Source: Mesostigma viride
Taxonomy: Eukaryota; Streptophyta; Mesostigmatophyceae; Mesostigmatales; Mesostigmataceae
Direction of reading: 5' to 3'
Assembly: GCA_009746045.1 (NCBI GenBank)
Contig: RPFO01000115.1
Coordinates: 400,758-463,257 of the forward strand
DNA: 62,500 nucleotides
In this document: piece after piece, positions 24,301 through 33,800 of the stretch
Position numbering within the stretch: the first letter of the stretch is position 1
Layout: each line of letters starts with the position of its first letter
Translations under genes and position numbers: made by a program
Notes under the pieces: generated by a model
Told to the model about the DNA's origin: nothing
What the model saw: the letters and a program-made list of their open reading frames with translations, nothing else
The model's database searches: none

Positions 24301-24644
24301 TCCCGCACCCGAAAATTTAATAGCGCGCCCACGCGAATTGATAACTAAAATGCATGAAAGCCCAGCATCGCAGGGTAAGTACGTTGCAGGTGTCAAACGG
24401 GCAGACAGAATTGTCATGGCTTTCTTGGAAATACAGCAGGTCAATTCCTACCAGCGAATCCCGACCCCGGTACTCGGATGAGGGAAGTGGCGCGCTCCGG
24501 CGACATGGCAAACACCAGTTCTCCTCCCATAACCCGTAAAGCGCTAGGGTCGCTGACAACATTGTTGGTGCTAAAACATTGAAATCGCCCCGCCGCAGCG
24601 CAGGCGAACTGACGCGCGCGGAAGGCGCGCATCATGGCCGCCAT
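9345..24644 (-). CDS. CtlX-type guanidine-modifying hydrolase, 15 exons, N-terminal extension
   Basis: Minus-strand exons: 24644-24452, 24344-24175, 23371-23304, 22742-22648, 19957-19872, 19610-19446, 18598-18531, 18048-17985, 16713-16661, 15760-15619, 13893-13816, 13366-13266, 12007-11929, 10609-10524, 9435-9345. All junctions are GT-AG, phases match, and the sum is 1539 bases (512 residues). Residues from about 204 follow CtlX/arginine-deiminase-fold proteins: [24 protein letters not shown] (D273), [10 protein letters not shown] (E344), VYHTNVLM (H397), [12 protein letters not shown] and GGGGVRC (C506, the expected nucleophile). Family members hydrolyse citrulline-like or other guanidine/ureido substrates; the substrate here is unknown. 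The first 30 residues (Arg/Ala-rich, no acidic residue) look like a mitochondrial presequence. Residues 30-200 match no family I know, and the first four exons are less certain than the rest. Most introns are packed with satellites. Confidence 0.85.
9812..10474. repeat. 13-base minisatellite, about 50 units
   Basis: Tandem units of GCACTAGCTTGCT with variants at two positions (CTGC, CGGC, CTAC; GCTT or GTTT). The variant TACACTAGTTTGCGGC recurs near 9913, 10071 and 10288, so a higher-order pattern is superimposed. It fills the last intron of the CtlX-like gene (10523-9436). Confidence 0.9.
10981..11385. repeat. 56-base tandem repeat, about 7 units
   Basis: The unit begins ACAGCCGGCGCAGTCTTGG and includes the near-palindrome TACTATAGTGA and CATCCATGAG. 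Units differ at one to three positions. It lies in the intron between exons 12007-11929 and 10609-10524 of the CtlX-like gene. Confidence 0.9.
13372..13500. repeat. Purine-rich (GGGCAAGGA)-type minisatellite beside a 3' splice site
   Basis: Degenerate GGGCAAGGAGGGCGAGGA units. On the transcribed minus strand this is a CCCTCCTTG polypyrimidine tract ending a few bases upstream of the acceptor of exon 13366-13266, so it enlarges that exon's polypyrimidine tract. Confidence 0.8.
13706..13745. repeat. (GCGG)n tract
   Basis: A G run is followed by about seven GCGG units with several G triplets in register, a potential G-quadruplex on the plus strand. It lies in the intron between exons 13893-13816 and 13366-13266. 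Confidence 0.85.
13940..14790. repeat. 850-base (GGGGAGGA)n array
   Basis: An 8-base purine unit with occasional 1-5-base slippage variants. On the minus (transcribed) strand it is (TCCTCCCC)n, starting about 50 bases upstream of the acceptor of exon 13893-13816. All six frames are open only because of the composition; the long Pro/Leu/Ser ORFs here are not genes. Confidence 0.95.
15040..15135. repeat. (ATGTGC)n hexamer array
   Basis: About 15 units of ATGTGC grading into GTATGTGCGT variants. It is intronic in the CtlX-like gene, between the polypurine array and a family B retroposon. Confidence 0.9.
15209..15339 (-). repeat. Family B retroposon in an intron
   Basis: Flanked by the 11-base target-site duplication GGCGAAAACAT at 15198-15208 and 15340-15350. 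It is 5'-truncated and keeps the common 3' end (read on minus). It lies in the intron between exons 15760-15619 and 13893-13816, in antisense to the window and sense to the gene. Confidence 0.8.
16134..16550. repeat. 40-base tandem repeat, about 10 units
   Basis: Units of CCGCTATATATCGCTTGTGC followed by CCTATCTGATGTACTCCAAT, with substitutions. It is intronic (between exons 16713-16661 and 15760-15619). Confidence 0.9.
16920..17465. repeat. 20-base tandem repeat, about 27 units
   Basis: Units of AAAGGGCTGACCTGGTCATA, very homogeneous (CATA or CACA variants). It is intronic (between exons 18048-17985 and 16713-16661). Homogeneity suggests recent amplification or frequent exchange. There are no unique spacers, so it is not CRISPR. 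Confidence 0.9.
18168..18330. repeat. Local direct duplication of about 80 bases
   Basis: AATTAAGGGCACCAGACATC-type sequence occurs twice (about 18172-18240 and 18254-18325), separated by TTAATTAAGGGC. It is intronic in the CtlX-like gene. Confidence 0.6.
20589..21785. mobile_element. Candidate DNA transposon with imperfect terminal inverted repeats
   Basis: The left end (about 20589) reads GGAGATTCT then GTGAGCTAGCACG. The right end (about 21785), reverse-complemented, reads GGAGATTCT then GTGAGTTAGTACG. The two ends also share ACGCAAATACGCC-like subterminal motifs. No transposase is visible inside, so it would be a non-autonomous element of about 1.2 kb. No clear target-site duplication was found. 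It lies in the 2.7-kb intron of the CtlX-like gene. Confidence 0.35.
22181..22507 (+). repeat. Family B retroposon, near full-length
   Basis: It matches 6236-6575 over its whole length in the opposite orientation, ending ...GGTTGTCTCATTG. It is antisense to the CtlX-like gene, in its large intron, about 140 bases past the donor of exon 22742-22648. Confidence 0.75.
22866..22935. other. Intronic hairpin
   Basis: GTAGAATCAGAGC and GCTCCGATTCTAC form a 13-base stem with one mismatch around an 11-base loop (about 22880-22916). It lies in the intron between exons 23371-23304 and 22742-22648. Function unknown. Confidence 0.4.
23264..23300. repeat. G-run adjacent to a 5' splice site
   Basis: Long G runs interrupted by ATGGA lie just downstream (in minus sense) of the donor of exon 23371-23304. 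In the transcript this is a C-rich tract starting a few bases after GTGAG. Confidence 0.75.
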
Positions 24645-24880
24645 TGATGCTTCACAAGTAGCTCGTTGAAGTCATGAAGGGGCAAAACAGTGCTAACTGG
24701 ACGCATTAAAAAGCAATGGCGAAAAAATTGTGGAAAGCGGAGAGAGTGCAGACGGCCTCACGGCCACAAACAGCTGGTGATGACCAGCAGCATAAAGGTT
24801 TGCTAATGGACTGTTGCTTCCGTCTGGTGTCCTTGGTTGAAGTCCTGTGGCATCCTGCCTCTTGGTGGCATAATTATGTA
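24645..24880 (-). promoter_or_regulatory. Probable upstream region of the CtlX-like gene
   Basis: About 240 bases between the start codon at 24644 and the first 2.5-kb element. The promoter must lie here or inside the element. No TATA-like motif is convincing. Confidence 0.3.
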
Positions 24881-24892
24881 CTACAGTCTACA

Positions 24893-27410
24893 AGAACGGG
24901 GGCTTCGCCCCCGGGCCCCCGGTAGTAACCAATATTGTGCCTGTCCGGCGTTTGTGGCCGGTCTCCGGCCGGACACGTCACCTACTCTACTACAACCGTC
25001 TACGGAACGTGTGCACATTTAGGGCCCACTGAACGCGAGCAAATATTCCAGTCCGGGCGACCAACTGGAGTGAAAATCTGTGAAAATCGTACGCTAGTTC
25101 CCGGCCAATCGGAGATTCTGGAGACATTTGCCCTTCCCATTGCGCTACGGAGATGTGCGACTGAGGCCGTAAGCATTTGTAACCGTTGGGGTAACACAGC
25201 GAACACGTCTTGCACTTTGTTCACTGTGCGATGTTCAGACGGAGGTACGTGTAAATTACGTATGCGTATATCATTGCTTGTGCGTTAGGTTTAGTTGTGA
25301 CATTTATTGAGCGTTACGGAAGCATTTATATTTCATTGGTAAGGCAGGGAGGACCATGAGCGCGACATTAATCTATTCATCCATTAATTTATCACAACCG
25401 GTTATACCGTAGGACAATTTACAGTAAAGTTGGTCGCCCGGAGTGGAAGCAATATATGCATTCATTGAGAATATTAGAGGCGGGTGAGAATGGCATGCAA
25501 CATAGGGAAATTAAACCCCGAAAAGAAGAACCTGAAATATATGTATCAAGGAGACAACCATGTATACCTGGCATTATATACTGCTTTACCAAAGATGCCC
25601 TCTACCTACATGCAGTTTCACCCATGGAGTATGCCCCTTAGATCAACCCCTGTCACGCAGTGCGTTACCAATGATGATAGGTATTGGGCATACGTACATG
25701 CAGCTTCACCCATGCCGTACGCCCCTCAGGTCAACCCCTGGCACGCACCGTGCCTTACCAATGACCGGACAGGTAAGGAGTACCTAGTGCAGTTTCGCCC
25801 ATGCAGTATGCCCCTGAGATCAACCCCTGTCACCTTTCTTTCCAGCACAACCCTTTGGTAAGAAACCAAAGCTTGCCACAAGGCCAAATTCAATATACGC
25901 ATACGCATAATGCAACCTACGCATACGCAAGATATGTATACACATAACATACAGCCTTACCAATGATACTCCCTACCTGCATGCGTTTCACCCGTGCAGT
26001 ATGCCCCTCAGATCAACCCATGTCACTTTCTTTCCAACACATCCGTTTGCTAAAAATACACAAGCTGGTGAGCCTCCAAGCACAGTGAAGCCTCCAAGCA
26101 CAGTGAAGCCGGTGCTAAGAAACGTTTAATTGCCTCAATATTTACATACAACTGAGCAGCCTGCAGCAAACACCTTCCAACAAACCACTCAAAAACCACT
26201 CGATAAAACCCCGACAGCCGACATGTTTCGCTTCTTAGCAACGTTATCAACGTGAGGTTATGCCTTCTTTCCCGTCAGATAGCGCCAGATCCCTTGCCAT
26301 GCCGCCCTGCAGCGCCGCCGGAGTTTTAATGATGTTATCTACGTTGCATGCCTGTGAGGTGTCAAGGCGCGAGCCACCACAAAAGATGATCCCACCACAA
26401 AGTAGATCCCACCACGAAAGGTATCGTCCCTCGCCCGGGGGCATAAGAAAGGGTCCGAATTCTCCCGATTTCTGGCCTGCGCTAGATGTCTCCTTGATAA
26501 AAATTTTCCCCCTTCCATGCAGGACGCGCATCCCGCGAGACTGGTGGCGCAAACCGATAGTTATGGAAATCTTGACGTAAAGCAGCACACTTTCGACTCA
26601 AAGGCCAGTATAAACGCTTCCTTGCCGTTGATTGAATCCCACAACACCTGACTTTTCAAAATGCACAAACAACATCATTCAACGACCTTCTTTCACGAGT
26701 TCGCATGATTTCTCTGCATTCCGCATGCTATCGTTGTCTTCGTCCCTTCGTGCCTTCGTTGCATCCGTTAAAATCTGTTGAAATCATTGAAAGCAACGCT
26801 ACCGAGCTGTCCTTTGGCACGCAGCGACTGCGGTCGCCACGACACGCAAAAACCAGGCAGCAACCGGGCAACATGCAAGCCCAAAGGCGGGCGAGTCTGG
26901 CGCGGCGCCGGCCATTGGGCCCCGGAATAAGAAATACCCAGTCGACATGCAAAGTGACGAACCAACACGCAGCGACTGGGCAACAATTCTGTGGTCAAAC
27001 TGACGCTAGTTCCCGGCCAATAACCGGGCAACAACCCCACCACGTTTGTCGCACACATACCGCTTGAATCGGTCGCAATGCCGAAATTCTGTGGTCAATA
27101 GGCCACGCTACTCGAATACGGAAGAGTTTGCGCAACACTTTTGGCAAGAGTTTGGGCAAACAACTTTAGGCACGCCAGCCAAAACGCTGTCTGACAAAAG
27201 TTTGGCCGCAATGGTGGCACAAATGGGCCAAACTTTGCCGCGCAACCAGTGGACGCAACCAAGCCAACGGCACGCATGTAAGGGAACCCCTACGGTCGAC
27301 CCCCCAATCGCGGTCGCCGCGGAACGCTACTCGCACGCGGCAACAGTTTGCTTTTAGGGTTTGCGCAAACAAATCGCTGTCTAAAATTGTAATATAAAGG
27401 GCAACAGTGT
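24893..27410 (+). mobile_element. 2.5-kb element, copy 1
   Basis: It is flanked by CTACAGTCTACA at 24881-24892 and 27411-27422, a 12-base target-site duplication. The left end starts AGAACGG and contains a perfect GGGGGC-TTC-GCCCCC-type hairpin; the right end is ...AAAGGGCAACAGTGT, with GTTTGCGCAAAC 50 bases inside. ORFs of up to 120 residues have no recognisable domain. Inside are four degenerate copies of an 85-90-base unit (near 25609, 25699, 25790 and 25978) and a family B stub (26451-26496). There is no terminal inverted repeat or poly(A). The class is unknown; it is non-autonomous. Orientation is arbitrary. Confidence 0.6.
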
Positions 27411-27460
27411 CTACAGTCTACAGACTGTACCGTAGACCACTATTCGTAGCTACCAGTACA

Positions 27461-29978
27461 AGAACGGGGGCTTCGCCCCCGGGCCCCCGGTAGTAACCAA
27501 TATTGTGCCTGTCCGGCGTTTGTGGCCGGTCTCCGGCCGGACACGTCACCTACTCTACTACAACCGTCTACGGAACGTGTGCACATTTAGGGCCCACTGA
27601 ACGCGAGCAAATATTCCAGTCCGGGCGACCAACTGGAGTGAAAATCTGTGAAAATCGTACGCTAGTTCCCGGCCAATCGGAGATTCTGGAGACATTTGCC
27701 CTTCCCATTGCGCTACGGAGATGTGCGACTGAGGCCGTAAGCATTTGTAACCGTTGGGGTAACACAGCGAACACGTCTTGCACTTTGTTCACTGTGCGAT
27801 GTTCAGACGGAGGTACGTGTAAATTACGTATGCGTATATCATTGCTTGTGCGTTAGGTTTAGTTGTGACATTTATTGAGCGTTACGGAAGCATTTATATT
27901 TCATTGGTAAGGCAGGGAGGACCATGAGCGCGACATTAATCTATTCATCCATTAATTTATCACAACCGGTTATACCGTAGGACAATTTACAGTAAAGTTG
28001 GTCGCCCGGAGTGGAAGCAATATATGCATTCATTGAGAATATTAGAGGCGGGTGAGAATGGCATGCAACATAGGGAAATTAAACCCCGAAAAGAAGAACC
28101 TGAAATATATGTATCAAGGAGACAACCATGTATACCTGGCATTATATACTGCTTTACCAAAGATGCCCTCTACCTACATGCAGTTTCACCCATGGAGTAT
28201 GCCCCTTAGATCAACCCCTGTCACGCAGTGCGTTACCAATGATGATAGGTATTGGGCATACGTACATGCAGCTTCACCCATGCCGTACGCCCCTCAGGTC
28301 AACCCCTGGCACGCACCGTGCCTTACCAATGACCGGACAGGTAAGGAGTACCTAGTGCAGTTTCGCCCATGCAGTATGCCCCTGAGATCAACCCCTGTCA
28401 CCTTTCTTTCCAGCACAACCCTTTGGTAAGAAACCAAAGCTTGCCACAAGGCCAAATTCAATATACGCATACGCATAATGCAACCTACGCATACGCAAGA
28501 TATGTATACACATAACATACAGCCTTACCAATGATACTCCCTACCTGCATGCGTTTCACCCGTGCAGTATGCCCCTCAGATCAACCCATGTCACTTTCTT
28601 TCCAACACATCCGTTTGCTAAAAATACACAAGCTGGTGAGCCTCCAAGCACAGTGAAGCCTCCAAGCACAGTGAAGCCGGTGCTAAGAAACGTTTAATTG
28701 CCTCAATATTTACATACAACTGAGCAGCCTGCAGCAAACACCTTCCAACAAACCACTCAAAAACCACTCGATAAAACCCCGACAGCCGACATGTTTCGCT
28801 TCTTAGCAACGTTATCAACGTGAGGTTATGCCTTCTTTCCCGTCAGATAGCGCCAGATCCCTTGCCATGCCGCCCTGCAGCGCCGCCGGAGTTTTAATGA
28901 TGTTATCTACGTTGCATGCCTGTGAGGTGTCAAGGCGCGAGCCACCACAAAAGATGATCCCACCACAAAGTAGATCCCACCACGAAAGGTATCGTCCCTC
29001 GCCCGGGGGCATAAGAAAGGGTCCGAATTCTCCCGATTTCTGGCCTGCGCTAGATGTCTCCTTGATAAAAATTTTCCCCCTTCCATGCAGGACGCGCATC
29101 CCGCGAGACTGGTGGCGCAAACCGATAGTTATGGAAATCTTGACGTAAAGCAGCACACTTTCGACTCAAAGGCCAGTATAAACGCTTCCTTGCCGTTGAT
29201 TGAATCCCACAACACCTGACTTTTCAAAATGCACAAACAACATCATTCAACGACCTTCTTTCACGAGTTCGCATGATTTCTCTGCATTCCGCATGCTATC
29301 GTTGTCTTCGTCCCTTCGTGCCTTCGTTGCATCCGTTAAAATCTGTTGAAATCATTGAAAGCAACGCTACCGAGCTGTCCTTTGGCACGCAGCGACTGCG
29401 GTCGCCACGACACGCAAAAACCAGGCAGCAACCGGGCAACATGCAAGCCCAAAGGCGGGCGAGTCTGGCGCGGCGCCGGCCATTGGGCCCCGGAATAAGA
29501 AATACCCAGTCGACATGCAAAGTGACGAACCAACACGCAGCGACTGGGCAACAATTCTGTGGTCAAACTGACGCTAGTTCCCGGCCAATAACCGGGCAAC
29601 AACCCCACCACGTTTGTCGCACACATACCGCTTGAATCGGTCGCAATGCCGAAATTCTGTGGTCAATAGGCCACGCTACTCGAATACGGAAGAGTTTGCG
29701 CAACACTTTTGGCAAGAGTTTGGGCAAACAACTTTAGGCACGCCAGCCAAAACGCTGTCTGACAAAAGTTTGGCCGCAATGGTGGCACAAATGGGCCAAA
29801 CTTTGCCGCGCAACCAGTGGACGCAACCAAGCCAACGGCACGCATGTAAGGGAACCCCTACGGTCGACCCCCCAATCGCGGTCGCCGCGGAACGCTACTC
29901 GCACGCGGCAACAGTTTGCTTTTAGGGTTTGCGCAAACAAATCGCTGTCTAAAATTGTAATATAAAGGGCAACAATGT
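27461..29978 (+). mobile_element. 2.5-kb element, copy 2
   Basis: It matches copy 1 at a constant offset of 2568 bases with no difference seen except at the last few bases (AACAATGT versus AACAGTGT). It is in the same orientation, after a 50-base spacer. No target-site duplication was found. Near-identity means very recent duplication, or an assembly artefact. Confidence 0.6.
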
Positions 29979-30883
29979 ATCTGGGCCGGCCTCAGTGGGC
30001 CGGCCTCAAGCCAGTGAGGCCACTGAGGTCAGCGTTTCCAAAAATCTCTGCTGCCCATGAACGGCGTGGGCAACAGCCAACAAGCCAACAACAACAACAA
30101 CAACGAGGCCAGCCCCGGTGACGTACGCCAGTTCATGGACTTGCGCCGGTGACGGGTGCCAGTCCACGTCGCCCCCCAGCCCACGCCACTGCCAAGTGCC
30201 AAGTGCCAAGACCCAACTCACCCAAGACGTGCCAGGCCAGGCAACCTCTTGTTCACGGCTTCACGCCGTCAGTGCGCCCGTACAGTATGGTTTACAGTTA
30301 CATATGGCGCGGCGCGTCCCAGCCGACATGGCATCCTGCCATGGAGTACAAACTTTAAAAAGGTCAGATGCATGATTGCTATTTGCTGCATCATGCATGT
30401 CAGTGAAGCTGTCAGTGATGAAAGTTTTTTCTCTCCAAAAGGACTCCAAAGGCCAAATCCCTTTTTGACTCCTTCCCCTGTTGCCCATCAGAACATGCGG
30501 CAGGGGACAGGACAGCTGGATGGCACTTGTGCCACCAAGTGTAGAGTGAAACCAACCCTGAGATCCAACTGGCAGGTACTTGATTAACCAGATGCACCGC
30601 ATCTTCCCTATAACTGTTTTCAGTGCACAGGATGGCTAATAAAATCTTTTTCTTTGCTATCGTGCGTTTTGATCTGGCATAGCGCGAGAACGTGCCAGAC
30701 ATTGAAGGGAACGTGCCTGTCGTGTGTGGCAACAGCCATAGATTAGTAAACTAGGCATCGTATATCCACTCAACCGAATTTCCATACTGCAAGTAAACAG
30801 ATTTTCTCTCTGGACAGCGACGGTTAAATTTGGAACTTTGGGTGGCTAAATATTGAATATTAGCCGACAAAAGCGAGCAGAGA
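29979..30883. other. Upstream region of the J-domain/ferredoxin gene
   Basis: No exon recognised. It begins with GGGCCGGCCTC direct repeats (about 29983 and 29998) and GAGGCCACTGAGG. Short (CAA)n and AAGTGCC repeats occur at 30088-30110 and 30194-30210. The promoter of the gene at 30884 is expected near its right end, but no element is clear. Confidence 0.35.
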
Positions 30884-33800
30884 ATGTCCCCTGCCATTGC
30901 TCCTGCAGCGTCGCTGATTGCCATGAATATTCCCGTTCAGTCGTCCATTAGGCCACTCGCTATTGTAGATAGATCAACTCTGTTTGCGAATAAGGGATTG
31001 CATCAACGGGCTCGTTTGGCTAGCGTGCACGTTAGGTCAAGAGGTCGAAGCCAGGTTCATGGAGTTCGAGCGGCCTGGAATCCATTGGCGGTGCAGAAGT
31101 CGGCGGGTACCAATTACTACGAAGTGCTGCAGGTGGGATAGACTAGAGAAACGGGATCAGATATTCCTCCAAAACATAAGCCGGTCTTTCATCCGTTCAT
31201 GGTCGTTTCTCGTTTTCTCGTTATGGATTTGCCAGGACAAATTCCCGACCATGTCCTGATTGAACTCGACCATATTCGTCCGTGCCTTTCACGACAGGTG
31301 TCGGAGGATGTTGACTTTGCCTCTCTAAAGGCAGCCTATCGGACGATGGCCAAATACTGCCATCCGGACATTATGGGCGAGGAGGTGAGCGGCGGATCAA
31401 GAGTTATCACGTTCGTGGTTACGACGGTACTAAATTTGGCAAATAGCTTGATTTCCCAGGATTGCTCATGGTAAAAAAAATCCATCTCAGAGAATGTAAA
31501 ACGGCACGTATGGTAAGTCTCCTAGCTCGAATCTTCTTTCTGGGCGGCGCGCTTAGTGGGCAACTATCTCCCCTGCGCTTGCATGTCATAGTAAACCTCA
31601 CGAGCAATCGTTGAGGTCTGCAAACGCGGGATTCAAAGCCCAAGATCCTGAGTAATCCACCCAGATAGCCGGAAGGCCTGTGCTTTGACAACGGATGCAT
31701 GCAGTAGACTTCCCGTGTGGCCAATGAAGCACCCTTCCTGGAGGTCGGTGAATGGTGGAGATGTGTGCGGTGTGGCAGTAGAGACGTGGCAACACCCTTG
31801 CCCACCCACATGCTTCAATAAAGGAGAGGGAACACATGCCAAGCCAGATGTTTCCTTGGTAAGCATCTGGAAGGTATGCTGAGCTGTCGTGCCCCACCCA
31901 TGTTGTTGCACGGCACAAGATACAAGCAGCCCACGTTGGTTCCTTAGATAGAGTAGCATGCAGTGCCCCCAGCAACCCCCACTAATGGCGGGGATATTTA
32001 TTCCAGTGCTTATACCAGTTCTTATTCCAGTGCTTATACCATTTCTTATCCCAGTGCTTATACCTGTTCTTATTCCAGTACGTATACCAGTTCTTATTCC
32101 AGTGCTTATACCAGCTCTTATTCCAGTGCTTATACCAGTTCTTATTCCAGTACGCATACCAGTTCTTATTCCAGTGCTTATACCGGTTCTTATTCCAGTG
32201 CTTATACCGGTTCTTATTCCAGTACGTATACCAGCGTATCGACTCCTGAACCTTACCGTGCGCTGATGGTATAACGCATGCTGAATCGTGCTCCCCCCCC
32301 TGCACAAGGCATGCTGAGTGCTGCTGTCTCGCTGAAGGCTCGCTGACGTCGCATGTTGCGGCTACGTCTCCATCCCCGTCCACCCGCGCACCCAGCAAGC
32401 CATCACGCCCTAAACTCTTAACCCTAAACAGCAGGCCGTCCCACCCTAAACTCTAAACCCTAAACACCAGGCCATCGCACCCGTCCCGTTGCCTTACCAT
32501 GACCCAGCGCCCTTTGTCTCCTCCAATCTGCATCATCTGCCCGGCTTCACCCCCAACATTTGGTGACGAGGTTGAGCCCCATGTGACCCAAGCACCTCTT
32601 GCTACCCCCCGTGCGCCCTTTTGGCCAGCTTGTTATCCTGTAGCCTTTCATGGCATGCTGACCTTCTTCCCTCTCATTCTTCTTTTCCTTGCCCCACCCC
32701 CGGGTCCATGTGTTCATGCACCATGCCCCTGGTCACTTCCCCACGGCCCCACCCCTTGGTTGCGCTGGTTCGCATTTTCGTGCAGGGCCACAACGCGTGC
32801 ATCCTGATCAACGAGGCCTATCGCGTGCTGAGTGACCCCGAGCTGCGTGCAGCGTACGACTACCAGAGGGAGCTGCTGTCACACTTTGGCCAGTTTGACC
32901 ACGGGTACACGGGCGAGCCGCTCAGCCGGTGGTCCGGGCCGTTTGATGAGGACACGGCCGTCTTTGTGGACGAGAGCACGTGCATTGGTGGGTGGGGGTG
33001 GGGGTATCTGCATCGGTGGTTTGGGGTGGGGATTTGTTCATCGGTGTTGGGGGGGTAGAGCATTATCCGCGTGTTGGTTGTTTGAGCATCTGCATCGGTG
33101 GGTGGCCATCCTGTGGGGGTGGCCCATGAAAGTTGAATGATTAGTACAAACGTGACGCAGCCGCGCGGCATAGCCATGCTTGGCAGAGGGCCATGCATCG
33201 GTACATGACGTAACTTATAGTGGGTGATGTAATATAGTGGGGATGGCGTAATACATAATGGGCAATTGGCGTAGCGGGTTGTTTCCACAAGGTTGAGCCT
33301 GCATGGCTGGAGACAGGAATTAAATACTCATAAAAAAAGCTTACAGTTTTGCTAAGGGTGGAAGACATCGTATGGATGCCTTGGGGATAGATTGTGTGTG
33401 CCGTGTTTGCCCGTAAGGGTATTCCACCTATGTCATGCGCCTCTGCATGCATACACGCCCACAATCCCACCTTTCATTTGTTCATTACCCTGGACATTTC
33501 GTAATGGTTGCACCAATCACGACACTTAGGCACGAGGCATGATGACGAATGGCCGTGTTGCTTTCCCAGTTTGCTCCAGCTCATAACACGGTCTGCATTC
33601 ACCTGGCCGGAATGCTGGCGGTTCACGCCTGCTGCAGTCTCTCGCAGCCTGGGTGGCGTGCGCTGGCAGGATGATTCTTGGCGCGATGTCTGCTGTGGGC
33701 CTGCCCCACGTTTGGCATGTTCCACACACACCTGCCAATCCCTTTCGACCCCTCCCCCTCTACCCCTGCCCCCTTATCACATGCCCGTCTCCCCATGCCT

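Noticed and set aside
24935-29925. Duplicated ORFs of 60-125 residues in the 2.5-kb elements
   Set aside because: No recognisable domain on either strand, overlapping frames, and no codon bias distinguishable by eye.
31958-32398. ORFs of 102-224 residues with IPVLIPVLIP, TGIRTGIS or KHWNKNWY repeats
   Set aside because: They come from the 24-base array in intron 2 of the J-domain/ferredoxin gene.
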